A stretch of 64,000 bases of DNA. It comes from DATARH01 sp035534855. Lineage in GTDB: Bacteria; Pseudomonadota; Alphaproteobacteria; ATCC43930; CGMCC-115725. The notes below the pieces were generated by a model. It was not told the DNA's origin, searched no databases, and worked only from the letters and a program-made list of their open reading frames with translations. This document shows, piece by piece, positions 27,565 to 34,922 of this stretch. Positions within the stretch are counted from its first letter, which is position 1. The number at the start of each line of letters is the position of its first letter. The translations under genes and the position numbers were made by a program. The stretch covers positions 1 to 64,000 of the forward strand of contig DATLRD010000014.1 of NCBI GenBank assembly GCA_035534855.1. The letters are read 5' to 3'.

Positions 27565-27569
27565 CCACG

Positions 27570-27743
27570 ATGTACCCGATCTTGATTTCGCCGCGCGGCG
27601 CGGTGGCGACGCTCGGTACTCCGGGGCGCCTCGGCGGCGCGTTGCGCCGCCTGCGGACCTGGCTTGCCGCGCGAGTGGCGGCCGTCGTCGAGCAGCGCGA
27701 CAAGGAACTGACGCGCGAGTACTTTCGTTTCCCGCCGTTCTGA
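27570..27743 (+). CDS. Small basic protein, unknown
   Basis: The 57-aa product (MYPILISPRGAVATLGTPGR, ending in REYFRFPPF) is rich in Arg and Leu and has a short amphipathic helix (LRRLRTWLAARVAAVVEQRD). The ATG at 27570 has GAAGGAG 8 nt upstream; a GTG at 27561 in the same frame overlaps the DUF1127 stop. It resembles the DUF1127 architecture loosely, without the motif. Position between two operon genes with 5- and 34-nt gaps supports that it is real. Confidence 0.5.
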   Translation: MYPILISPRGAVATLGTPGRLGGALRRLRTWLAARVAAVVEQRDKELTREYFRFPPF

Positions 27744-27777
27744 GCCGACCGTGCCACACCCCACCCGGGAGGAAAAG

Positions 27778-28611
27778 ATGACCGGACTGAGCGAACTTCA
27801 CTATGTCGATGGCGAGCTCAACTACATGGCCCCGATGGCCGAGCGCCCGCGCTATCTCGCCTATGAGCCCGAGCCCGGCGAGGCGCGCTCGAACATGACG
27901 CCCGACCCGCACATCGTGCCGATCCGCGACATGCGGCCGATCCAGCACGAGCTCGATCTCGACCGCGAAGGCTTCCAGCTGGTCGAGCACCGCAGCGCGG
28001 TCACGGATTTCTGGGACGACGACGAGGTCCGCCGAGTCTATTACCCGGAGGCCGAGCGGTTCCTCAAGGAGCACACCGGCGCCGGCCGCGTGCACATCTT
28101 CGATCACGTGCAGCGCAAGCGCATCCCCGGGCTGCGCGACTATTCGCGCAGCGGGCCGCGCCAGCCGGCAAGCCGCGTGCATGTCGACCACACCGCGCGC
28201 TCCGGCCCGCAGCGAGTGCGCGACCTGCTGCCCGACGAGGCCGACGAATTGCTCAAGGGCCGGGTGCAGGTAATCAACCTGTGGCGCCCGATCCGCGGCC
28301 CGCTGCAGGATTCGCCGCTGGCGCTGTGCGACTCGCGCACGGTGGCCGCCGACGACCTCGTGGCGTCGGACCTCGTCTACAAGAACCGCGTCGGCGAGAC
28401 CTATTCGGTGACCTACAACCCGGCGCACCGCTGGTTCTACGCCCCCGAGCTGCGGCGCGACGAGGCGCTCCTGCTCAAGATCATGGACAGCAAGGCCGAC
28501 GGCCGCGCCCGGTTCATGCCGCACACCGGGTTCACCGACCCGACGACCCCGCCCGATGCCTTCCCGCGCGAGAGCATCGAGCTGCGCGCGCTGGTGTTTC
28601 ACCCGGCATAA
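27778..28611 (+). CDS. CmcJ/NvfI-type oxidoreductase (AsaB-like)
   Basis: The 277-aa protein matches the CmcJ/AsaB/NvfI group by RPIQHELDLDREGFQLVEH, the RVHVDHTARSGPQR block, NLWRPIRGPLQDSPLALCD, and YNPAHRWFYAPELRRDE. This group is named from CmcJ of cephamycin 7-methoxylation and includes Fe(II)/2-oxoglutarate-like fungal enzymes. The HVDHT and PAHRW histidines would be the metal ligands. The ATG at 27778 follows GGGAGGAAAAG. The substrate is unknown, and a terminator hairpin follows at 28645. Confidence 0.8.
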   Translation: MTGLSELHYVDGELNYMAPMAERPRYLAYEPEPGEARSNMTPDPHIVPIRDMRPIQHELDLDREGFQLVEHRSAVTDFWDDDEVRRVYYPEAERFLKEHTGAGRVHIFDHVQRKRIPGLRDYSRSGPRQPASRVHVDHTARSGPQRVRDLLPDEADELLKGRVQVINLWRPIRGPLQDSPLALCDSRTVAADDLVASDLVYKNRVGETYSVTYNPAHRWFYAPELRRDEALLLKIMDSKADGRARFMPHTGFTDPTTPPDAFPRESIELRALVFHPA

Positions 28612-28644
28612 CTCCGAAGCCCTGCACCTTCCTCCCCCGCCTTG

Positions 28645-28676
28645 ACCCTCCCCCACTCGCGGGGGGAGGGGTTTTT
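28645..28676 (+). terminator. Rho-independent terminator after CmcJ-like gene
   Basis: ACCCTCCCCC-ACTCGC-GGGGGGAGGGG pairs as a GC-rich stem and is followed by TTTTT. It lies 33 nt after the stop codon of the CmcJ-like gene. Confidence 0.7.
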
Positions 28677-28754
28677 CGTCATTGCGCGGCGGTGGAGCTG
28701 TCGCGGCAATCTCGATGAACGCCGTGCGATCGCGTCGCTTCGCTCGCAATGACG
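28677..28754. repeat. REP-like element with 10-bp terminal inverted repeats
   Basis: The 78-nt segment is bounded by CGTCATTGCG (28677-28686) and CGCAATGACG (28745-28754), exact inverted repeats, with GCGTCGCTTCGCTCGCAATG at the right end. CGTCATTGCGAGCGAAGCG-type repeats are widespread intergenic elements in proteobacteria. It directly follows the terminator. Confidence 0.7.
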
Positions 28755-28804
28755 CCACGATTTTGCGTTAAGTTCTGGCCTGCCACGGCGAACGGGGGAC
28801 GCGG

Positions 28805-29590
28805 ATGGATGCGGTATTGACGAATGCGGCGCGCGACAGGCTCGAGGCGGGGGAACTGGCGCTCGGCGTGATCCTGCGCCAGGCGCGCACGGTCGATATC
28901 GCGCCGGCGATGAAGGCGTGCGGCTTCGACTGGCTGTTTCTCGACCTCGAGCACAATTCGATGGATCTCGACACCGCGGTGCAGATTTCGGTGGCGGCGC
29001 TCGGCGCCGGCATCGCGCCGATCGCCCGCGTCCCGGCCGGCCAGTTGTGGCTGGCGACGCGGATGCTCGACGGCGGCGCGCTCGGCATCGTGATGCCGCA
29101 TGTCGACACCCCGGAAGAGGCAAAACGTATCGCCCGGGCGTTGCGCTATCCGCCGCGCGGCCACCGCTCGGTGGCCGGCGGGCTGCCGCATCTCGGCTAC
29201 CGGAAAATGGCGCTGCGCGAGACCTGCGACGCGATCGACGCGGCCACCTTTATCATCGTCATGCTCGAAACCCCGACCGCGATCGCCAATGCCGACAGGA
29301 TCGCCGCGGTACCGGGGATCGATTGCCTGCTGATCGGCACCAACGATCTGGCGATGGAGATCGGCGTTCCGGGAGATTTCGGCGACGACCGCATCGCCGC
29401 CGCCTATCAGACCGTCGTCGATGCGTGCCGAGCGCACGGCAAATGGGCCGGAATCGGCGGCATCTCCGACGATGCGCTCTTGCGCCGCTATATCGGGATG
29501 GGGGTGCGGGTCGTGCTGCCGGGCAGCGATCTCAGCTTTCTGCAAGCCGCCGCGACCGAGCGCGCCGCGACGATGCGGGCCTGCCTCTGA
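28805..29590 (+). CDS. HpcH/HpaI-family aldolase
   Basis: The 261-aa class II pyruvate aldolase has FDWLFLDLEHNSMDL, ARVPAGQLW, the metal-binding Glu in IVMLETPTAIAN and Asp in LIGTNDLAMEIG. HpcH/HpaI enzymes split 4-hydroxy-2-oxo acids to pyruvate and an aldehyde. No other aromatic-degradation genes adjoin it, so the donor is unknown. The ATG at 28805 lies 14 nt after GGGGGAC. The next gene starts within about 20 nt and may be co-transcribed. Confidence 0.87.
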   Translation: MDAVLTNAARDRLEAGELALGVILRQARTVDIAPAMKACGFDWLFLDLEHNSMDLDTAVQISVAALGAGIAPIARVPAGQLWLATRMLDGGALGIVMPHVDTPEEAKRIARALRYPPRGHRSVAGGLPHLGYRKMALRETCDAIDAATFIIVMLETPTAIANADRIAAVPGIDCLLIGTNDLAMEIGVPGDFGDDRIAAAYQTVVDACRAHGKWAGIGGISDDALLRRYIGMGVRVVLPGSDLSFLQAAATERAATMRACL

Positions 29591-29607
29591 GCGACGACGC
29601 AAGGCGG

Positions 29608-30519
29608 GTGCCGGCGCCGGCAACCCGCGGCGCCGGTGGCGCTGCGGCGCAGCGCCCGCCCGACATCCTGCGCGGCATCCTGTTGATGTGCGCCGGGGTG
29701 TCGCTGTTCCCGTTCATGAACGCGGCGATCAAGTACCTGGCGCTGCATTATCCGGTGGCGCAGATCGTGTGGGCGCGGTTTACCGGGCACCTGATCGTCA
29801 TGATCCTGGTGTTTGCCCCGCATTACGGCCGCGCACTGATCGCGACGCGCCGTCCGCTGGTGCAGCTTGGCCGTTCGCTGTTGATGCTGGTCAGCAACCT
29901 TGTCTTCGTTACCGCGATCGGCCGGGTGCCGCTGGCTACCGCCTCGGCGATCGGGTTTACCGCGCCGCTGCTGGTGACCGCGCTGTCGGTGCCGCTGTTG
30001 CACGAAAGCGTCGGCATCAGGCGGTGGAGCGCGGTGATCGTCGGGTTTGGCGGGACGCTGTTGGTGATCCGCCCGGGCAGCGGGTTCGCCGACCCGGCGG
30101 TGCTGCTGCTGCTGGTCTCGGCCTGCGCCTATGCGCTCTATCAGATCGCCACGCGCTGGGTCAGCGCCTATGACAGCGCGGCCACCGGGATCGTGTTTTC
30201 CGCGCTGATGGGCTCGGCGGCGATGAGCCTGGCGATGCCGTTCATCTTTGTGATGCCGCGCAGCGCGCTCGATTTCGCGCTGTTCGGCGGCATCGGGATG
30301 CTCGGCGGCGCCGGCCACTACCTGATCATCCGCGCGTTCCAGCTCGGCCCGGCCGCGGTGATGGCGCCACTCGGCTATGTTGAGCTGGTCGGCACCGCGA
30401 CGCTCGGCTATCTGATTTTCGGCAATTTCCCCGATGCGCTGACCTGGGCCGGCGCCGCGATCATCATCGCCTCGGGGCTCTATATCGCGGTGCGCGAGCA
30501 CCGCCTGCGGCGCCGCTAA
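29608..30519 (+). CDS. EamA/DMT-family permease
   Basis: The protein of about 303 aa has ten predicted membrane helices in two EamA repeats, including AQIVWARFTGHLIVMILVF in the first half and PAAVMAPLGYVELVGTATLG in the second. It should export a small metabolite; specificity is unknown. The start is uncertain: GTG at 29608 is used here; a CTG at 29587 overlapping the aldolase stop would add seven residues. Confidence 0.82.
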   Translation: MPAPATRGAGGAAAQRPPDILRGILLMCAGVSLFPFMNAAIKYLALHYPVAQIVWARFTGHLIVMILVFAPHYGRALIATRRPLVQLGRSLLMLVSNLVFVTAIGRVPLATASAIGFTAPLLVTALSVPLLHESVGIRRWSAVIVGFGGTLLVIRPGSGFADPAVLLLLVSACAYALYQIATRWVSAYDSAATGIVFSALMGSAAMSLAMPFIFVMPRSALDFALFGGIGMLGGAGHYLIIRAFQLGPAAVMAPLGYVELVGTATLGYLIFGNFPDALTWAGAAIIIASGLYIAVREHRLRRR

Positions 30520-30582
30520 AATCGGTTCAGCGGGCGCAGCGCAGCCGGTGTAAGATCGCGTGGGCCATTTCGGCCGCGAAGG

Positions 30583-31485
30583 ATGGTGATGCGGATGCGT
30601 TCGCCCCGCGTGCGGGTGCGCCGGTCGCGGATGCCGCGGCGCCCGCTCTCCGGATTCTCGGTCAACCGCATGGTGCCGAACGTGCTGACCCTGCTGGCGC
30701 TGTGCGCTGGCATGACCGCGATCCGCTTTGCGATTACCGGGAAATACCAGGCGGCGGTCGCGGCGATCATGATCGCCGGGGTGCTCGACGGGCTCGACGG
30801 GCGGATCGCGCGGCTGCTGAAATCGACCTCGCGATTCGGCGCCGAGCTGGACAGCCTGTCCGACTTCGTCAGCTTCGGGGTGGCGCCGGCCACTGTGCTC
30901 TATCTGTGGACGATGGCGGCGCTGCACGGCATCGGCTGGGCGATCGTGCTGTTTTTCGCGGTATGCTGCGCGCTGCGCCTGGCACGTTTCAACACCCAGC
31001 TCGGGGTCGAGGTGCCGCCGCATGCCGGGCTCTATTTCAGCGGCGTGCCGGCGCCTGCCGGGGCGATGCTGGCGATCGTGCCGATGTTCGCCGCCTTTGA
31101 GTGGGGCGACTGGCTGCCGCGCTCGCCGTATCTGGTCGGGGCGTGGGTCGCCGGCGTCGCGCTCTTGATGGTCAGCACGATCCCGACCGTGTCGCTCAAG
31201 CGGTTTCGCCTGCCGCCGCATCTGGTGATGCCGACGCTGCTGGGCATCGGGCTGATCGCGGCCTTCCTGAGCACCGCGCCGTGGCTGACCCTGATCGTGA
31301 TCGGCCTCGCCTATCTCGGCTCGATCCCGCTGACGATGCGCGCGGCGCAGCGCCGCCGCGCAGCGGTGCCGGCGCGCCGGGCGGAAACCGGCGAGCCGCC
31401 GGTACTGGCGCCGCCGCGGCCGCCGCCGCCGCCACCCTATCCGCTCGGCGACAGTACCGCGCCGGACAGCGACACCCGCCACTGA
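30583..31485 (+). CDS. pssA: CDP-diacylglycerol--serine O-phosphatidyltransferase
   Basis: The 300-aa membrane enzyme makes phosphatidylserine. The CDP-alcohol transferase motif DG-x2-GRIAR...G-x3-D-x3-D is present as DGLDGRIARLLKSTSRFG followed by AELDSLSDFVSFGVAP (about residues 68-102). The N-terminus is Arg-rich and cytoplasmic. The C-terminus has a proline-rich tail (PPRPPPPPPYPLG, about 277-290). Phosphatidylserine decarboxylase, the usual neighbour, is not in the adjacent genes. Confidence 0.92.
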   Translation: MVMRMRSPRVRVRRSRMPRRPLSGFSVNRMVPNVLTLLALCAGMTAIRFAITGKYQAAVAAIMIAGVLDGLDGRIARLLKSTSRFGAELDSLSDFVSFGVAPATVLYLWTMAALHGIGWAIVLFFAVCCALRLARFNTQLGVEVPPHAGLYFSGVPAPAGAMLAIVPMFAAFEWGDWLPRSPYLVGAWVAGVALLMVSTIPTVSLKRFRLPPHLVMPTLLGIGLIAAFLSTAPWLTLIVIGLAYLGSIPLTMRAAQRRRAAVPARRAETGEPPVLAPPRPPPPPPYPLGDSTAPDSDTRH

Positions 31486-31509
31486 CCGCATCCCCGCCGG
31501 AGACCGCCG

Positions 31510-31905
31510 ATGCTCGCATTCGATCTGAAAGCCGAAGAAAAATTCGACCCCCAGCACCATGTCGAGAAGATCCTCGGCAAGGCCGGAGAGGGCGACGTCA
31601 CGGTGGCGTGCTGGGAACCCGGGCAGACCAGCCCTTATCATTGCCACCCGAACGCGGTAGAGCTGTATTTCTGCTTTGAGGGCGGCGGCAAGATGCGCAC
31701 CCTGAGCGAGACGGTCGCGGTCAAGCCCGGCTGCTTTGTCGTGCATCCGCGCGGCGAGCTCCACGAATGGATAACCGGGCCGCAGCGCACGCTCTTGTTT
31801 CGCGTCCGCTACGGCGAGGAATTTTCCGGCCGCACCAAATCGTGGGACAGCAACCCCAACTGGCAGCCGCGCGAGGCCGATATCGCGTATTTCAGGGATC
31901 GGTAG
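31510..31905 (+). CDS. Cupin-domain protein
   Basis: The 131-aa single-domain cupin shows motif 1 SPYHCHPNAVELYFCFEGGG and motif 2 PGCFVVHPRGELHEWI, giving a His/His/Glu/His metal site. Small cupins may be isomerases, dioxygenases or binding proteins. It lies 50 nt before the selenoprotein gene and 24 nt after pssA. The function is not assigned. Confidence 0.8.
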   Translation: MLAFDLKAEEKFDPQHHVEKILGKAGEGDVTVACWEPGQTSPYHCHPNAVELYFCFEGGGKMRTLSETVAVKPGCFVVHPRGELHEWITGPQRTLLFRVRYGEEFSGRTKSWDSNPNWQPREADIAYFRDR

Positions 31906-31955
31906 GCTGTGCGGCGCCGCGGCCCGACGCGGTAATGACGATGGAGGCAAATCTG

Positions 31956-32891
31956 ATGGAAAGCACAGAGGCGGGGCCGTTTGCGGCCCCCGATTACGAT
32001 GTGCCGATCCCGTATCGGCAGCGGATCAGCTCATATTACCAGGCGCTCGGCTATGGCTCGCCCTACGAGTGGGCGCATTATGCCGAGGTGCCGTTTGCCC
32101 CGTTGAAGAAGCCGATCGCCGAAAGCCGCGTGGCACTGGTGACGACGGCCGCCCCGTACCAGCCCGGCAAGGGCGAGCAGGGCCCGGGTGCGCCGTACAA
32201 CGCCGCGCCCAAATTTTTCAAGGTCTTTTCCGGAGACACGGCGGGCGATCACGATCTGCGGATCGCCCATATCGCCTACGACCGGGTGCATACCACGGCC
32301 GAGGACAGCAACACCTGGTTCCCGCTGCCGGCGCTGCGGCGGGCCGCCGCCTCGGGGCGGATCGGCGAGATGGCGCCGCGCTTTCACGGCGCGCCGACCA
32401 ACCGCAGCCACCGGGTCACCCTGGATCAGGATTGCCCGGACATCCTCGCGCGCTGCCGCGAAGACCAGGTCGACGCCGTCATCCTGCTCGCGGTTTGACC
32501 GGTGTGCCACCAGACCGTGAGTCTGGCCGCCCGTCACCTCGAAGCACACGGTATCCCGACGGTCGTCCTCGGCTGCGCCAAGGACATCGTCGAATATGTC
32601 GGCGTTCCGCGTTTTCTGTTCAGCGACTTCCCGCTCGGCAATCCGGGGGGCCGGCCGAAAGACCCAGCTTCGCAGGATTTTACCCTCGATCTCGCGCTGC
32701 GCCTGCTGGAAGGGGCGCCGGCGCCGCGCACCACGGTGCAGTCGCCGCTGCGCTGGAGCGAGGAGGCGAGTTGGAAGCTCGACTATTCCAATGTCGACCG
32801 CCTGTCGCCCGAGGAGATCGCCCGGCGCCGCGACGAATTCGATCGGCAGAAGGAGATTGCGCGGGAGATCAAGCAGAACGAGGCCGAATAG
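31956..32891 (+). CDS. PrdB/GrdB-like reductase with in-frame UGA (probable selenocysteine)
   Basis: The reading frame is interrupted only by TGA at 32496-32498 and continues in the same frame to 32891, giving 311 aa with the UGA at position 181. The junction reads VDAVILLAV-(U)-PVCHQTVSLAARHL, with a U-x-x-C redox motif. It is followed by VVLGCAKDIVEYVGVPRFL and FSDFPLGNPGG. The layout matches selenoprotein B of glycine/sarcosine/betaine reductase and the D-proline reductase subunit PrdB, whose Sec is in a UxxC motif; from memory, alphaproteobacterial relatives have Cys there. The ATG at 31956 has GGAGG 8 nt upstream. A hairpin suited to a bacterial SECIS follows the UGA. No sel gene is in the window. 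An inactivating mutation is the alternative. Confidence 0.82.
32510..32526 (+). promoter_or_regulatory. Candidate bacterial SECIS hairpin
   Basis: CCAGAC-CGTGA-GTCTGG forms a perfect 6-bp stem with a 5-nt loop. The loop starts 18 nt after the UGA and its second base is G. This fits the described bacterial SECIS layout: stem-loop just downstream of the UGA, within the coding region, with a small loop starting with a G in its first two bases. Confidence 0.6.
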
Positions 32892-32998
32892 GGTAATTTA
32901 CCACACAGACAGTGAGGCAATGAGGCGGAATATCGGCTGCCACACTCGCGGAAATTACCCGTATTACCTCTCATCGTCTCACTATTTGGGTGGTAAAC
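32892..32998. repeat. Imperfect long hairpin repeat after the selenoprotein gene
   Basis: Two overlapping inverted repeats are seen. GGGTAATTT (32891-32899) pairs with AAATTACCC (32952-32960). A longer imperfect stem pairs TTACCAC...AGTGAGGCAATGAGGCGG with CCTCTCATCGTCTCACT...GTGGTAA, ending about 32998. The GTGAGGC-ATGAGG core is shared with the perfect hairpin at 60935-61003. It starts right after the selenoprotein stop codon and ends shortly before the CaiB/BaiF gene. Confidence 0.65.
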
Positions 32999-33011
32999 CT
33001 TACTGGAACCA

Positions 33012-34208
33012 ATGATGACCAAACCCTTTGCCGGCGTCCGCATCCTCGACTTCACCCGCTACCTTGCCGGGCCGTTCGGCACCTATCAGTTCGCGCTGCT
33101 CGGTGCCTCGGTGATCAAGGTCGAGCCCAAATCCGGCGACGACATGCGCCATTCGCAGCTGTCGAAGGAATGGGCGGCGAAGGGGCTGGGGCCGTCGTTC
33201 CTCGGGATCAATTCCAACAAGCGCAGCCTGACCCTCGATCTGCAAAAGCCGGCCGCGGTGGCAATCGTCAAACGGCTGGTCGAGACCGCCGACATCGTGT
33301 GGGAGAATTTCCGCCCCGGTGTCATGGAGCGGTTCGGGCTCGGCTATGACGTGCTCAAACAGATCAACCCGCGGCTGATCTATTGCGCGGTTTCCGGCTT
33401 CGGCCAGAACGGGCCGGAACGCGGCACCGCGGCGTTCGACGGCAAGCTGCAGGCGATGAGCGGCATCATGTCGGTCACCGGTCACGCCGACAAAGGCCCA
33501 ACGCGCGCCGGGTTTGCGCTGTGCGACACGATCGGCGGGATGACCGCGGCGTTTGCGGTGGCAAGCGCGCTGTATCAGCGCACCCATACCGGCACCGGGC
33601 AGTTCGTCGACGTGGCGATGCTCGATGCGGCGCTGTCGTTTTTGTCGGGACCGATCGCCGAACACACGGTGGCCGGTCACATCCACCGCCAATACGGCAA
33701 CCTGTCGACCACCGGCAAGGCGACCGGCAACCGCTTCAAGGCCGGCGAGGGCGACCTGATGCTGGCGGTGATGACCGAGCCGCAATTCGCCCGGCTGATG
33801 AAGGGGATCGGGCGCGAGGACGCGCTTGCCGACCCGCGCTTTCACGACTGGCCGAGCCGCAGCGCCAACGAGCCGGCTCTGCGCGCGATCATCGAGGAGG
33901 CGCTGGCGAGCGACACGGCGAAAAACTGGGAACAGCGCCTGACCGTGCTCGATGTGCCGTGCGCCGGGATCTGGGCGATCTCCGAGATCGTCCACCATCC
34001 CCAGCTCGAACACCGCGACGTGATCCAGCATGTCGCCTCGCCCGATGGCGATTTGACGCTGGTCGGCTCGGGGTTTCGCCTGGCGCATGGCGGCGGCTCG
34101 ATCGAGAGCCCGCCGCCGCGCATCGGCGAACACAGCGACGCGATCCTCGCCGAGGCCGGCTACGCCGCCGCCGAGATCGCTGCATTGCACGACGGCGGGG
34201 TGGTCTAA
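33012..34208 (+). CDS. CaiB/BaiF CoA-transferase family protein
   Basis: The 398-aa family III CoA transferase has RILDFTRYLAGPFGTYQFAL, ASVIKVEPKSGDDMR, NKRSLTLDLQKP, and the active-site Asp region GTGQFVDVAMLDAALSFL. It moves CoA between carboxylic acids through a mixed anhydride and Asp thioester. It starts just after the long hairpin, and is convergent with the DUF4169 gene (14-nt gap). The acceptor acid is not predictable. ATG at 33012 is used; a second ATG follows at 33015. Confidence 0.9.
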   Translation: MMTKPFAGVRILDFTRYLAGPFGTYQFALLGASVIKVEPKSGDDMRHSQLSKEWAAKGLGPSFLGINSNKRSLTLDLQKPAAVAIVKRLVETADIVWENFRPGVMERFGLGYDVLKQINPRLIYCAVSGFGQNGPERGTAAFDGKLQAMSGIMSVTGHADKGPTRAGFALCDTIGGMTAAFAVASALYQRTHTGTGQFVDVAMLDAALSFLSGPIAEHTVAGHIHRQYGNLSTTGKATGNRFKAGEGDLMLAVMTEPQFARLMKGIGREDALADPRFHDWPSRSANEPALRAIIEEALASDTAKNWEQRLTVLDVPCAGIWAISEIVHHPQLEHRDVIQHVASPDGDLTLVGSGFRLAHGGGSIESPPPRIGEHSDAILAEAGYAAAEIAALHDGGVV

Positions 34209-34222
34209 CGAGGGCTCGGGCG

Positions 34223-34402
34223 CTATTCCGGATCGATCCGCTGGCCGTCGAGCTTTTTGGCGTCCAGGCGCCGCTCCGCTTCGGTCTTCTGGCGCTCGGC
34301 CTTGGGGCGGCCAAACAGCGCCCGATTCGCTGCGGCCTGGGCCTGCGCCTCGGCCCGCTTGCGACCCTTGCGCACCCGGTTGAGGTTGACGATCTCGGCC
34401 AT
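34223..34402 (-). CDS. DUF4169 small basic protein
   Basis: The 59-aa protein begins MAEIVNLNRVRKGRKRAEAQ and contains AAANRALFGRPKAER, the DUF4169 pattern; it is Lys/Arg/Glu-rich with a predicted long helix. The ATG at 34402 overlaps the RHH gene's stop by one base (TGATG). The pair occurs together in many alphaproteobacteria, but no function is known. Confidence 0.75.
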   Translation of the reverse strand: MAEIVNLNRVRKGRKRAEAQAQAAANRALFGRPKAERQKTEAERRLDAKKLDGQRIDPE

Positions 34403-34668
34403 CACGCACCTCCTTCAGCCAGTCCGTCTTTGGGCAGTTCGGCTTCGGGCAGTTCGCCGCGCCGCGCGCTGTCGAGCACAAACAGCCGGATCGCGCTCGA
34501 CAAGCCGCCGCGGCGCTCGGCATCGATGGTCGCGACCAGCGCCGCGACCGACACCTGCCGGCGTAGCGCGATCTCGCCCAGCGCCTGCCAGAATGCGGCT
34601 TCGAGCGAGACGCTGGTCGCGTGACCCGCAATCCGCACCGAGCGCTTGACGATGCCGTCCGCCACCAT
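34402..34668 (-). CDS. Ribbon-helix-helix domain protein (RHH_4 type)
   Basis: The 88-aa protein starts VADGIVKRSVRIAGHATSVS, where KRSVRIAGHATSVSLE is the beta strand and first helix of the RHH_4 fold. The helix EAAFWQALGEIALRRQVSVA follows, and the C-terminus is acidic. Such proteins bind DNA as dimers and may regulate themselves. The ATG at 34668 gives the family start; a much longer frame upstream has no similarity. It is translationally coupled to the DUF4169 gene. Confidence 0.75.
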   Translation of the reverse strand: MVADGIVKRSVRIAGHATSVSLEAAFWQALGEIALRRQVSVAALVATIDAERRGGLSSAIRLFVLDSARRGELPEAELPKDGLAEGGA

Positions 34669-34922
34669 TGCGTTACGATCGGCGCGGCAGTCGCGAAGCT
34701 CAAGCCAAATGCGCGGCTCTGGGACGGATCGCTTGAAATAATCGGGCCAATCCGCAAGGATCGCAGCGGCGATGGGGGAGGCCGGGGTCGCGCCGCGCGG
34801 CCCGCAACGTAGAGGAATCATCCGTTGCGGCGAGCGGCCGACTATCTCACTGATCGGCAAGGCGAATTAAACATCGACCGCGGGTCGGGCCGGCAGCTGC
34901 GAGCGCCTGCAACCTTGGATTT

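Noticed and set aside
29488..31950. Very long minus-strand open frame (820 codons) opposite the EamA, pssA and cupin genes
   Set aside because: The product is a low-complexity His/Arg/Gln-rich shadow with no domain; the plus-strand genes have clear families.
32502..32891. Separate 129-aa gene starting at GTG 32502
   Set aside because: It has no ribosome site, begins within the conserved redox motif, and is in frame with the preceding part, so it is treated as the C-terminal part of one UGA-containing gene.
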